Shown here: positions 12,000 through 23,649 of the stretch, in pieces | Layout of the letters: each line of letters opens with the position of its first letter | Position numbering within the stretch: the first letter of the stretch is position 1 | Origin: Hemibagrus wyckioides | Lineage: Eukaryota > Chordata > Actinopteri > Siluriformes > Bagridae | Length of the DNA: 64,000 nt | Direction of reading: 5' to 3' | NCBI RefSeq assembly: GCF_019097595.1 | Contig: NC_080732.1 | Location: forward strand, 5,731,354 to 5,795,353 | Program-made: the position numbers and the translations under genes | The notes under the pieces: model-generated | The model's input: only the letters and a program-made list of their open reading frames with translations | Told to the model about the DNA's origin: nothing | The model's database searches: none

Positions 12000-13565
12000 A
12001 GCTTGTCAGAGAGGTCAGTTTGAGGTAGTATATGGATGAGGACAAAACCTGTTGCAATACTAAAATGCAGTTGAGGACAAAACCTGTTGCAGTACCAATA
12101 TGTGGTTTTGGAAAATAGTGTAGCAGTGCCAAGGACCCAGCATGTAGGAGTACCAATATGAGATTTAGGACACAGTGTGTTGGAGTTCCAGTATGTGGTT
12201 TAGGACACAGTGTGTAGGAGTACCAATATGAGGTTTAGGACACAGTGTGTAGGAGTACCAATATGAGGTTTAGGACACAGTGTGTAGGAGTACCAATATG
12301 AGGTTTAGGACACAGTGTGTAGGAGTACCAATATGAGGTTTAGGACACAGTGTGTAGGAGTACCAATATGAGGTTTAGGACACAGTGTGTAGGAGTACCA
12401 ATATGTGGTTTAGGACACAGTGTGTAGGAGTACCAATATGAGGTTTAGGACACAGTGTGTAGGAGTACCAATATGAGGTTTAGGACACAGTGTGTAGGAG
12501 TACCAATATGAGGTTTAGGACACAGTGTGTAGGAGTACCAATATGAGGTTTAGGACACAGTGTGTAGGAGTACCAATATTAGGTTTAGGACACAGTGTGT
12601 AGGAGTACCAATATGTGGTTTAGGACACAGTGTGTAGGAGTACCAATATGAGGTTTAGGACACAGTGTGTAGGAGTACCAATATGAGGTTTAGGACACAG
12701 TGTGTAGGAGTACCAATAATAGGATTAGGACAGAGTGTGTAGGAGTACCAATAATAGGATTAGGACACAGTGTGTAGGAGTACCAATAATAGGATTAGGA
12801 CACAGTGTGTAGGAGTACCAATATGAGATTTAGGACAAAGCCTGGAGAAGTACCAATATGTAATTTATGATACAATCGTTAGGTGTAGTAACATGTGGTT
12901 TAGGACTAAGCCTGTAGCAGTACCAGTATGATGTTTAGGAAAAGCCTGGAGGAGTACCAATATTTGGATTTTGGACAAGCCTATAGGAGTACCAATCTGA
13001 GGATTAGGACAAAGTCTGGAGAAGCAGTAATATGAGGTTTAGGACAAAGCCTGTAACCAGTACCAGTATGATGTTTAGGAAAATCTTGTATGAGTATTTA
13101 GTTTCAGACAACACCTGTATGAATACTAATATGTGGATTAGGACAAAGCCTGTAGGAGTACCAATATGTGCTTTAGGACAAACCCTCAAAACCTGGAAGA
13201 GTACCAAAATAAGGTTGAGGAAAAACCCAGGAGGAGTAGTAATATGTGATTTATAACAAAGTTGTTAGGAGTAGTAACATATGGTTTCGGACAAAGTCTG
13301 TAGCAGTGCTATTATGATGTTTAGGAAAAGCCTGTATGAGTTCCAGTATTTAGTTTTGGACAACACCTGAAAAAGTACTAATATGCAGATTAGGACAAAG
13401 CCTGTAGGAGCACCTATATGGTGTTTAATAAAAGTCAATAAAGTAGTAATATGTGGTTTAGGATAAAACCTGTAGAAGTACTAATGAACAGGTTGTGCTC
13501 TGTAGAACTACAGTGGTAGAGGACAAGGCCTATAGACTATTAACTTGTGGTTTAGGCTTGAGCTG
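12000..13565. repeat. 35-bp minisatellite with decayed flanks
   Basis: Between about 12140 and 12835 there are roughly 19-20 near-identical 35-bp units built on GGACACAGTGTGTAGGAG followed by TACCAATATGAGGTTTA. Variants include ATGTGG, ATTAGG and ATAATAGGA at the unit end. On both sides (12000-12140 and 12836-13565) the same unit continues in diverged form (AGGACAAAGCCTGTAGGAG, TACCAATATG), so the homogenised core sits inside an older array. Confidence 0.95.
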
Positions 13566-13569
13566 TATG

Positions 13570-14464
13570 TTAATTGCCTTTGCTGATAGTTTACATAGGA
13601 TAATTGCGTGAAGGGATTAAGATGCAAAGTAAGGAGACGAAACAACATTTAAATGAAGGTTTTGCGTGTCCTGATTTGTTTTCAGTAGCTGTGGCCAGCA
13701 GATCTCACTGAAGCTCCTGGAAGATTAAACTTGTCAAGCATGTACATAATGGTGCATTAATTATAATGATGATTCAGGATTTTTATTCAGGTGTAGGTTT
13801 CCCCATTATCTCACTGTTGATGCCACCAAGCATCGTTCAATTATGCATACCTCAACAGAATAACCTGTAACGTTCACCGTGACTCAATACAAATGATCCC
13901 AGGAGATTCAATTTAACAGAATATACATGTAGACATGTCCTTGTGTTTGACCTGTTTTATATCACCAATGAAGCTATTTTACTCCAGAATTCTGAACAGA
14001 TTAGGCTGAATATAAACACAGCAGTAAGCACTAAGCTTTTGCAGTGGTTGAGAAAGATATTCTTTCTGATCTCAGCATGAAAATGTAAAATGTGAGCAGA
14101 TGTGGTGGTTGTGAAGTGTGAAAAGCTTCTCTACTTGTATTTCTCTCCTCTGATGAGCAGATTTTCCCTCAGTGCCACTAATTACAGCATACAGATATGT
14201 GCACTTCAGTGCAGACTTGCTGGTGACAGCAGGACAGATGAACTACACTAAAGAGCTAAGTTAACTTCACTACTGAGCAGTGGCATCCCAGCGACTTGAA
14301 ACTGCCAAGACGTCTTCTCAAACTCCTCCATATTCACTTCACCAGTCTACTACATTGAATAATGCTGTGGACTGATAATTGTGATAATGAGGACTGATAA
14401 TGGTGTTCATTTGACTTAAATTTCACATAATTCACTGATATGTTTGTAATACTGTTTCTGCAGT
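13570..14464. other. Intronic sequence without recognisable features
   Basis: Unique-looking sequence between two tandem arrays. No ORF or repeat family recognised. Confidence 0.45.
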
Positions 14465-15985
14465 ACATAGTGAATATGCTGTGTGATTTGGGACACGTCC
14501 ACAGAGGCCTCAGACATTAATGATGTTGATTATTTGGCCTGTGAAGGGTATGTAGGGTGTGTAGTTTTGGATGGTGAGATGGTTGCGATGGGGTTTATGT
14601 GACCTACTGTATATAATGAGTAGGGTGTGTGATTTAGGACTCTTTTAGTAGACTGCAATGTTTGTGATGGAGTTTATGATGTGGCTTATATTGTGAATAG
14701 GCTTTGTGTTTTGGGACATGCTTATTGGATCGATATTAATGACATGTGACTGGTTGTGTTTATGTGACCTACTGTATCTCACGAACAGGTTGTTGAAACA
14801 CTTCCACAGTGCCATTAAAAGGGGCTTTATTTGGCCTATGTGGTCTGTAGGGTGTGTAGTTTGGGACACATCCCTTCTTAACTAATAATGGTGAGATACA
14901 CCGACCAGGCATAACATTATGACCACCTGCTTAATATTGTGTTGGTCCCCCTTTTGCTGCCAAAACAGCCCTGACCCGTCACTGAACTGTTGGATCAGAT
15001 CACACGGGCCAGCCTTCGATCTCTCCGGGCATCAATGAGCCTTGGCCGCCCATGACCCTGTTCGCCGGTTCACCACTGTTCCTTCCTTGGACCACTCTAG
15101 CCATCACAATTTAGCCCTTATGCTTACGCTTGGCTCAAATCCTTATGCTTGCCCATTTTTCCTGTTTCTAACACATCAATTTTGAGGACAAAATGTTCAC
15201 TTGCTGCCTAATATATCCCACCCACTAACTGGTGCCATGATGAGGAGATAATCAGTGTTATTCACTTCACCTCTCACTGCTCATAACGTTATGGTGTGTT
15301 TATGATGGTGTGTATATAACTTCCTATATATACTGTGTAGTTTATAGAGGGTGTGATTTAGGACGCATCCATACTGACCTGAGATTTTTATGATGGTGTT
15401 TATTTGGTCTACAGTATGTAGTAAAAATTCTGTGTGGTTTGGGACACATTCTTGCTGGATTAACAATGTTTGTGATGCTGGTTATGTGACCTAATAGTGA
15501 ATAGGCTGTGTGGTTTGAGTCACGTCCACAGTGTCTTAAACCAGACATTATAAAGAAAGTCTTTATTAAGCCTATATAATGCATAGTGTAAGTGGTTTGG
15601 AATATATCCACAGTGGAGTGGGACATTTGTGATGGTGTTTGTTTCTTACTGTATATAGCTGTGTGATTTGAGACACATTCAGAGTGAACTAATAATGCTG
15701 AGATGTTTGTGATGGTGTTTATGTGACCTACTGTGTGGTTTGAGACACCTCCACATCTAAAAGAGTCTTTATTCTGCCCATATAGTCAACAGGGTGTGTG
15801 GATACATAGTGGACAGATGAAGGTGTGTGTGTGTGTGGTTTGGGTTTTGTCACCGGTGGACTGATAATGATGACTCATTTGTGATGATGTTTATGTGGCT
15901 TGTATAGAGAACAGGGTCTGTGGTTTGGGACACGTCCACAGTGAAATGATGATGGGGAGATATTTATGTTTATGTAACGGAATAA
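14465..15985. repeat. Strongly decayed ~90-bp tandem array
   Basis: The same ordered phrases recur about every 85-100 bp: GTGTGGTTTGGGACACGTCC, ACAGTG, ACTAATAATG, GACATTTGTGATGGTG, TTTATGTGACCTACTGTATA and TGAATAGGGT. Copies are diverged and some are truncated. A family A Tc1 derivative (14899-15294) has split the array. Minus-strand ORFs here are by-products. Confidence 0.75.
14899..15294 (-). mobile_element. Tc1/mariner deletion derivative, copy 2 (family A)
   Basis: It begins CACCGACCAGGCATAACATTATG next to a TA (14897-14898). The interior matches copies 1 and 3, but with deletions in the transposase remnant (the segment after AACAGCCCTGACCCGTCA and around the CCATCACAATTTAG stretch). 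The right terminal repeat stops at CATAACGTTATG, so that end is truncated. Confidence 0.85.
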
Positions 15986-16630
15986 TAAAAAGCCAATCCA
16001 AAACCCAGACTACTGAATGTTTTTCATTCTGTTTCCTGTATTAATGTATTAGATCATTCTAATAACTCTCCAGTGGAGGAAACACACTAGTGACACACTG
16101 TTAGATTTTTCAGGGTTTTTTCAAACTTTCTGGAATTTTCTAGACACTAAGCCTTGCCCACACTACACACACTACATTTTCTTTAATCAAGATTTACAGT
16201 CATGGACTATGGAAACATCTTGTTAGTAACAAATCAAAGGAAAGTTTCTTTGCCTTAACTTACTTTTTCATTCCACTTATATCATGACAGCCACAACTGA
16301 ATTATTCCTTACTTATCGATCTTCACACTACTAATTGAGCTTCACACTGACTGGGGTTTTTATTAGGGACTATCATATTCAGTGCCTGCAAATAAATATT
16401 TGTTTTTGTATTGTACCAAACCTCTGCCTCAGATCATGCATATTTGTTTCTGTTTATTGTACACCATCATGCTTGTAAACCCATATATAGTAAATGTTTG
16501 CACTGCTAGGTGTATAGGGAAATTTGTCCTTTTTCTGAACTCCTACACTAGTGCAAGTCAGGATAGCGAAAAGGACATAAATAAAAATTATTTGTAAGTG
16601 ACAAGTGACCCCACATGGGGTCATGACTGT
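15986..16630. other. Intronic sequence without recognisable features
   Basis: No recognisable gene or repeat family. Confidence 0.45.
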
Positions 16631-16858
16631 AGGGCAGTGGTAGCTCAAGTGGTTAAGGCTCTAGGTTGTTGGTTGGAAGATTGGGGTTCAAGCCCCAGCA
16701 CTACTAAGCTGACACTGTTGGGCCCTTGACCAAGGCCCTTAACACCCCCCTCTTCTCCAGGGTCACTGTATCATGGCTGACCATGTGCAAACCTCAAAGA
16801 AAGAATTTCACTGTGCTGTAATGTATATGTGACAAATAAAGGCTATTTAACTAGTTTG
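16631..16858 (+). mobile_element. tRNA-derived SINE with intact A and B boxes
   Basis: The pol III promoter boxes are clear: A box TAGCTCAAGTGG at 16641 and B box GGGTTCAAGCCCC at 16685. The body continues with GCTGACACTGTTGGGCCC, AAGGCCCTTAAC and GAATTTCACTGTGCTGTAATG, and the tail is TGACAAATAAAGGC. A second copy lies at 50564-50745. Confidence 0.85.
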
Positions 16859-16859
16859 G

Positions 16860-17710
16860 GAAACCCAGTTGTTAGGACTGAAACATTTTTGATCACCCGA
16901 CTCAAAAGATTGTCCCTTGTTTCCTTCACTGGATGTAGCGCAGTAATACATGCGACAGGATGGACTAGAATGTTCCAGTAATTACAAAGTGAAGGTGAAG
17001 TTTTAAACCAGTACCTCTACATCCCTTAAAAGCTTTTTGCCCCAATGTAGTCTGTATTAGCGTACCACGTCGTGCTAATGATCCTGTACTGTAATGAGCA
17101 GGGAGGCATCTATGAGCAATCATACGTGGTCATAAATAGGACCAGGTGAGAGTGCTCATTAGAGAGCCCTGATAGTGTCAGTGCTGGATTTCCTCAGATT
17201 TGTTTGTTCCTCGGATGTTCGCTGAGTCACATTGTCAGCAAAATGCATTTGAAGCAGTCGCAGGAGTAGTAGCTCATTAGCTTGCACAGTGTGCAGGCTC
17301 TTTTATGTGCTCTAGGCTGTTCGCACACCATGACGCGCAACACCTTCGTGGAAAAAAAAAATGACTTTTATACTTTCAGCATGGGGAACATTCCAGAAAT
17401 TGCACTGATTTTCAAGGCGTCCATGCAGACTCAGAAATGTTTTCTCCACCTGTTATTGCAGCAGGCGTTTTTAAATGCTGCGTTGGAAATCCACATGAGT
17501 AATGGAAGAATTATGAATTATGAACACTATTTTGTTCCTAATATCCAGAACATCTTGTTTCTTTTTCAGAGGATTAGTTCCAGGAAAACGTACAGTACCA
17601 AAACATCACTGCTAATTCATCATCATTCAGATGGCCTGCGTAGGGAATATGTCATGAGGTTTGAAATTCCTCCACAGTGCTTCTTTATATGGCTGATACA
17701 ATGAATGTAA
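16860..17710. other. Unique sequence, possible conserved block
   Basis: From about 17040 to 17700 the sequence is of balanced composition and free of repeats. It contains a 140-codon open frame on the plus strand (17282-17704) that begins with TTG and matches no family I know, so I do not call a gene. A conserved non-coding element is an alternative. Confidence 0.3.
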
Positions 17711-17739
17711 AAATGCCTCACAAATCATTAAAAATTGAG

Positions 17740-18205
17740 AAACAAAAGCATGAATAAAATAACCCGATGAGCAAACTACAGCAAAAAAACAATAATTAAT
17801 AAGGAAAATATGTTAAAAATTGTATTGAATGTGCAAAAAACAATAAAGATGGACAACCTATATTAAATCTATAAATAACAATAATGAATGGATAAAATAC
17901 AGTAAAAAAAAATGGATGTATAAACTACAGCAAGATAGCAATAACGAAATGGCAAATGACTGAAAAATAGCAACAAATGTGCAAACTGCAGTAAAACAAA
18001 CATCACTGGGCAAACTAGTATTAAACAAAACCCACAGTTAACAGACAAACTACAGTAAAACAAAAAACCGAAATACACGAACTACCATAAACAACAGTAA
18101 GATATCAGTCGACTACCATGAGCAAACGATCATAAAGGTGAACAAATGGATAGACTACCATTAAAAATGCACAGATGTGTGAACTATCATAGTAAAAAGC
18201 TAATA
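17740..18205. repeat. Decayed short tandem array, about 40-bp unit
   Basis: The phrase GCAAACTACAGTAAAACAA, followed by AACAATAATGAATGG or a variant, recurs about every 40 bp, with many substitutions and indels. The array is A-rich on this strand. Confidence 0.6.
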
Positions 18206-19365
18206 AAATGATGTCCAATCCTATTATTGTAATATTATTAGAATACATTGGCTCCCTGATTATGATAGTTAAGATGACCTGTGCATACTATAGATTATGA
18301 ATATGTTATATGAATTTTATCCTGCCCAGTGGAAAAGCACATCAGTGACAGCTGAGAAAATAAACAGTGTGCAGGGAAAGAAAGAAGGAAGCAAATAAAA
18401 GCAGCTTTTTATTATTATTTTTTTTACCTGAGGAAGGAACCCCTGAAAACCATGCATATGTATGAGCCCTTTCATCTCAGCCTCTGATCACTGCCTGTAG
18501 TAACTCAGATGATTGAAGATGTTCATTAAAATGCGACTTTTGGAGTGAGATGATTAATTCATCAACCTTTATTGTTTCATAAAGCAACCCTCATGCAGAT
18601 TATTTATTTATTTATTTATTTTTGGCGACAGGGAGGTGCTCGGATGTAATCATAAGTAATAAGTAACATGTAAGTCATAAGTAATGACACTTAAGTCATT
18701 AAAGGTTTTTGTGAATGGTTTATTATTAGCTCTTGTAACTCGGGGCAACTGTTGCCATGCTTACATATCCATAGATACGCATAGATACGGCGCAAGGCCT
18801 CCCGACTGAGCCCCATTATTCATGAATTTCGCTTAAGAGAGAATCTGTTGTGTAGGAATTTCTCAAGTCACATCTTTAGTCACTGTTGACCCCCCCCCCC
18901 CCCAAGAAAGCATAGTATTGCTGTAGATTTCATTCAGACATAGCTCATGCAATTCTACCACACAGTGTTCATGTTTGTGGTCTCAATCAATCAATCAGTC
19001 GATTCTTCCTGTGTTATACATGATTGTCTGATAATGTCCTGAAGTTTGGTGTGTTAACATCGAGACACAGGATGTTTGTTCTTAGCTACACTGTCTTTAT
19101 ATAACAGTGGTGCGTAATGTATAACATACAGAGTTAGTTTGTCCCTAAATCCCAGATTCCTCCCCAGACTGATTCGGTTATATACAGTATTTTTTATAGT
19201 AGATTAGATTATAGTAGACAGCGGTCTGTCTATACACATTTTTGAGAACATTCCAGAAGATTATAGGATTTAAAAAAAAGGATTTAAATACTTTATATTT
19301 TATTGAATAAATCTCACTGTCGTGTAGATGCCAGTATAAGTGTTCAACTAAACTTCTGAGAACTC
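18206..19365. other. Intronic sequence with short simple repeats
   Basis: Holds a short (TTTA)n near 18600 and a C14-15 homopolymer at 18889-18903. Nothing else was recognised. Confidence 0.5.
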
Positions 19366-19369
19366 AAAC

Positions 19370-19850
19370 ATGACCTCTGAGAACACCAACATCGAAAGGC
19401 CACACTAATACATTTTCGTTTAAAAACGCATATTTGTCTAAAACGCATATTTGCCGTTTTTGGCCTTCCGTCCACACTGAGACGGCGTTTTTAGTCAACG
19501 AAAACGAATCTTTTTGAAAACGGGTAGTGGGTAAGTTTGAAAACACCGTTTTTGTGTCGCAGTGTGGACTGTGAAAACGGAGGCTTTCGAAAACTATGAC
19601 GCATGTGACACAGTCACAGTTAGTTAATTTCCTCGACATGTAGCCGTGACGTTTCAAAGAGCCGGAAAGTAAATAAACGTCAGGCGGAAATGACGCAGGT
19701 CAAAGCGTCTTGCATTTTATTCATGCGCAGTGCAGGGATGTAAGCGTTTTCAGGCATTTCAGTGTGGATGACCAACTTTTGGGAAACGATTGAAAATGAT
19801 AACTTGGACACAGAGCATTTTTAAAATTTACAAATTAGACGTAGCCAAAA
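19370..19850. mobile_element. MITE-like DNA transposon remnant
   Basis: The phrases GTCCACACTGAGACGGCGTTTTTAGT, AAAACGAATC, GTGTGGACTGTGAAAACGG, AACTATGACGCATG, CATGCGCAGTG and AGTGTGGATGACC match a widespread fish non-autonomous element, with (A)ACG/CGTTTT-rich ends in inverted orientation. CpG density is well above the surroundings. The superfamily is not certain. Confidence 0.55.
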
Positions 19851-20282
19851 ATGTTCACTTTCACGTTCTCACCTGAGACTCAATTACAGTCACCAGACAC
19901 ACACACACACTATAAATAGACTCTTAATTCTCGTACTTATTGTGATGTAAATTCTCTGTGTCCTGTTGGGCCACTGGTTATCATTCCTTTTGTTATTGTG
20001 ATAGTCTTGCAGGTTTGCTCTAATTGTGTTCATGTTTTCCTCTTGCCTGTCTTTGTTATACGCCTTTGTTGTTCTCTCATCGCCGGACCCTTGCCTGATA
20101 TTTTGACTACGATTTTGGATTCCGTCTTCGTTCTGTTTGCTCCGATGTTCCTGCACTTGTGTCCTCAACTGCATCCTGGCACTCAAGACATTCATATAGA
20201 CAACGAATAACTTGCATGTACTTTATGTGAGTAGATATATTTATTAAAAATAAATCTCAGTTTCCAGTACAATTTTGCTGGG
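19851..20282. other. Intronic sequence without recognisable features
   Basis: A (CA)n tract of about seven units near 19897-19910. Overlapping small ORFs on both strands show no domain. Confidence 0.4.
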
Positions 20283-20417
<135 letters not shown>

Positions 20418-21770
20418 GTGTAGCGTTCAGATAGTTCAGTGTAGCGCACACCATACACAAAATGGCACTAGTTACATCCCACATTTCTACACAAAGGTCA
20501 TGCATCATAAAACGGCTAATCATACTTGTGTAAAATATTCAGCCTAATGCTTCAGTAATGCTTGCTAGCTTGTATTATTGGCTATTAAATAACCAAGCTA
20601 GCAACAAGATCATGCGAATAATAGAAAGCTAGCTAGCGACTAACACTATTAAATACAGTAATAAATATAGATAGCTGGCTAAAATTACACCCAGAAATCA
20701 CGATAAGAGAAGCTAAATATACTGTACATAGCTAAATATCTAGCTAGGTAGCTTGGTCTGTGTTAATCAAAGCTAAAAACCTGCATGTTTAATAAGGATG
20801 TTTGCTGAAGGTGAAGATTTGGAGGTTTATGGTTGATGCTAATGCCAGAATTGTAGAGTACCCTCATGCTTGTGCTTCTTTCTGGCTCTCCTTTTTAGTT
20901 ATGCTGTCATAGCTAGACAAGTTTGTGTACTGCTGCCCAATGTGATGCCTTATGATCTTGAAACACTTCTCCAGCTGTGGCTCCTCTCAACCTGCCTCAG
21001 GTGACACTAGTACATGATCCCTGAGCTCTAACTCTGCTGCTGTTCCTTCTGCTTCTTTGTCGCATGATATATTTGCATGTATGATTCATAATCCTGCTGC
21101 CATCAAAATCCCACTATCTGCTATCACCCATAGGAGGATGATTCACCTTCCTGCTGCCATCAAAATCCCACTATCCGGTGTCAGCCTGAGCAGGATGGGT
21201 TCGGAGTCTGGTTCCTTTCAAGGTTTCAAAGCTCCCCAGACAGACCCAAAGTTTTCTAATTAAAAACAGTAGTAAATAGTTTGTTTTCTGTCCAAACCTT
21301 AAAACAGAGAGTTTCCTCGTTCCAGGCTCTCAGTGGAACCCTTTTAGTAGCTTGAGAGCTGATAATTATCCAATGAACTCTTAAAGAACACTTGAAGAAC
21401 CTTATAAATAATGAAGTGATCTTCATTAATCATATACATATTCATCAAAGTTGCATAGAACCGAAGTAGAAATGCTGTATTAACAATTTATGAAAATGTC
21501 ATTTGGCATCAAATCAAATCATTTTGAGTGGAATTGATGAATCAGCGTCAGCTGTGTGGATACAAGCTCCCACCCACTGGGCTCTAATTTACATGTCATA
21601 CGCATACATAATTCAAAGATTTGCCCTATATACAGTACATTTACATTACATGAAACTCACACTATTGTTTATTTCCAATAGGAAAAAGTAGTAGCTACAG
21701 TATGAATTGCTTCTAAAGCTAGCTAGTTAAACTTAAACTTACTAAGCGGTGCGAAAAAGGTCGGTCAGCG
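20418..21770. other. Intronic sequence rich in GCTAGC
   Basis: From 20560 to 20760 there are many TAGCTAGC-like words. At 21080-21180 a 30-bp phrase (CCTGCTGCCATCAAAATCCC) occurs twice, about 60 bp apart. No gene is recognisable. Confidence 0.5.
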
Positions 21771-21775
21771 TAGCT

Positions 21776-22005
21776 AAGATGTCAAGATGCTTTTATTGTC
21801 ATTTCAAGTGTATCCAGCTGGTGCAGTACACAGTGAAATGTGGCAACGTTCCTGCAGCATACAGTAAAACAACAGGTACACTGGTATGTAGAATTGAAGA
21901 CATTACAACACAATATAATAGTGTTCACAGAGCAGCGCTGACCAGATTGAAGTTTTGAGTGAAGTGCAAGTAAAAATTTTGCTGATGTAGCAGGTGGTAG
22001 CAGCA
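21776..22005 (+). mobile_element. Dispersed repeat B, copy 1
   Basis: GTCAAGATGCTTTTATTGTCATTTCAA, CAGCTGGTGCAGTACACAGTGAAATG, CAACGTTCCTGCAG and TAAAACAACA are shared in order with 58478-58625. This is a common fish dispersed repeat whose class I cannot state. Confidence 0.6.
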
Positions 22006-22029
22006 AAAAAAAAAAAAAAAAAAAGGGAC

Positions 22030-22200
22030 AAGTTAGCATAGTGGTTGCGGTGTTGGGCTAAATCCCAGGTCCATCAAGCTGCCAAGGCTGGGCCCCTAAG
22101 CAAGGCCCTTAACTCTGAATTGCTCAGTTATAGAAAATGACAGAAATTGTAAGTTGCTTGGGATAAGGGTGACTGTTGGATCTGTAAATAAACAAACCTA
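22030..22200 (+). mobile_element. SINE remnant
   Basis: TTAGCATAGTGGTTGCGG resembles an A box, and the body has GCAAGGCCCTTAACTC and GTAAGTTGCTTGGGATAAGG. A poly(A) run (22005-22024) precedes it. Confidence 0.6.
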
Positions 22201-22419
22201 CAGAGGGTTTTTTTGTAATATAGTGTGTAAAACTCAAATAGAAGTTTATTCTGTACATCAGAGTGCATGGAAAGTAAAGAATGGAAATGCAGTTCATATA
22301 GTGTGTAAGTGCAGTAAATATAGTTTGTAAGTATGAACTAAACTGAGTGTGTATTGTGTAAAAGTGAACAAATTTACAGTGTAAAGTGTGTACTTGTAAT
22401 ACTTATACTGTGTAGAAGG

Positions 22420-22560
22420 GGGTGATGTGGTAGCTGGACTACTGATTGAAAGGTTGTGTGTTCAAATCCCAAGTCCACCAACTGCTGGGCCCCTGTATTA
22501 AATGACATAAATTGTAAGTCGCTCTGGATAAGGGCATCTGCCAAATAATGTAAATGATAA
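22420..22560 (+). mobile_element. SINE remnant with V-SINE-like 3' core
   Basis: GGTGATGTGGTAGCTGGAC, the B-box-like GTGTTCAAATCCC, and the 3' core AAGTCGCTCTGGATAAGGGC followed by ATCTGCCAAATAATG identify a tRNA-derived fish SINE with an internal deletion. Confidence 0.7.
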
Positions 22561-23645
22561 AGAAATGTTTTGTTGCTTGTTAGCGTTCACGCAGGATTAG
22601 CACTGTTCTGTCGAGGTTTATGCAGGTAACTTGTCAATATATAAAAAGTTTGTGGTTATCTACTTTTATCTACTGTTACTTGCTATTTCTATTGTGCTAA
22701 CTTATTATACTTTCTATCCTTACTTGTTATACTCAATAATACTTAGTATACTATAGTAATACTATTAGTATTATGTAGAAGTATAAGATATTTGACTTTG
22801 ATGAAAAAATTCCAACGTATTCAGTCTGTTTACTACACCGTACAACAAGTACAGAAAGTGTAACGCGTAAACCCAAAGCAGTATCTCACATTGTTCTTCT
22901 GTGGACGAGACAAAGAGACGTGTAAGTGCAGCTGAGCCGTGTGGCGGCCGAGTGAAAATAAATAATGAGATTGATTAAAGGTCGATCGATAAGCAGCCGA
23001 GTTAGAAACCTGGCCGACACGAGGCATTTCTCTGCAACGCGTTTTCAATCAAGGTCCACTTCAGTTGTCCGAAACTGAAGAGACAGGCAGAGAGAGAGAG
23101 CGAGAGAGAGAGAAGATAAGAAAGAAAGGAACAGCAAGATTGAGGCAGAGAAAGACAGCAAGCTGTAGACAACACTATAAATATATAAAACCCTTAAATC
23201 TGAAAAATATATTTTACCCTTAAACATGCAGAAATTCATCAATGCCTCGTCTCTGTCTTTCTCTCTATCTATTTCTCCTTTCGTTCTTTTCCGCTCTCAT
23301 CTCTAGAGGACTGAACAAACCAAGTGAAAGAGCAAAAGGTTCATGCTAATGAGTGTCTTTTTCCCACAGATTCTGTTTTTTCTTGAATAATGCAGGACTT
23401 GATATTTAACATTGGGCCTTTTGAGAATATAAATATATATATTAACTTTTGGACACATGCTTGCTGAGAAACGGGTCGATTAGGACAGAAAGCAGTGTAA
23501 AATGTTTCTAAAGCTACAGAAATCTTTAACATTTACAGCCTGGAATTCTTTGCAGTGTTTTGAGCGTGTAGATGAGCTCTCGCCGTTTTGTTGAGCTGCT
23601 GCACGGCATCAGAGTGAAGGACTCCTAATGCTCACTCACTGCAGA
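22561..23645. other. Intronic sequence without recognisable features
   Basis: A short GA-rich run (23085-23115) and no recognisable gene. Confidence 0.45.
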
Positions 23646-23649
23646 CGCT

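Noticed and set aside
12140..12835. CRISPR-like direct repeats
   Set aside because: There are no unique spacers; the whole 35 bp repeats in tandem, and the genome is eukaryotic.
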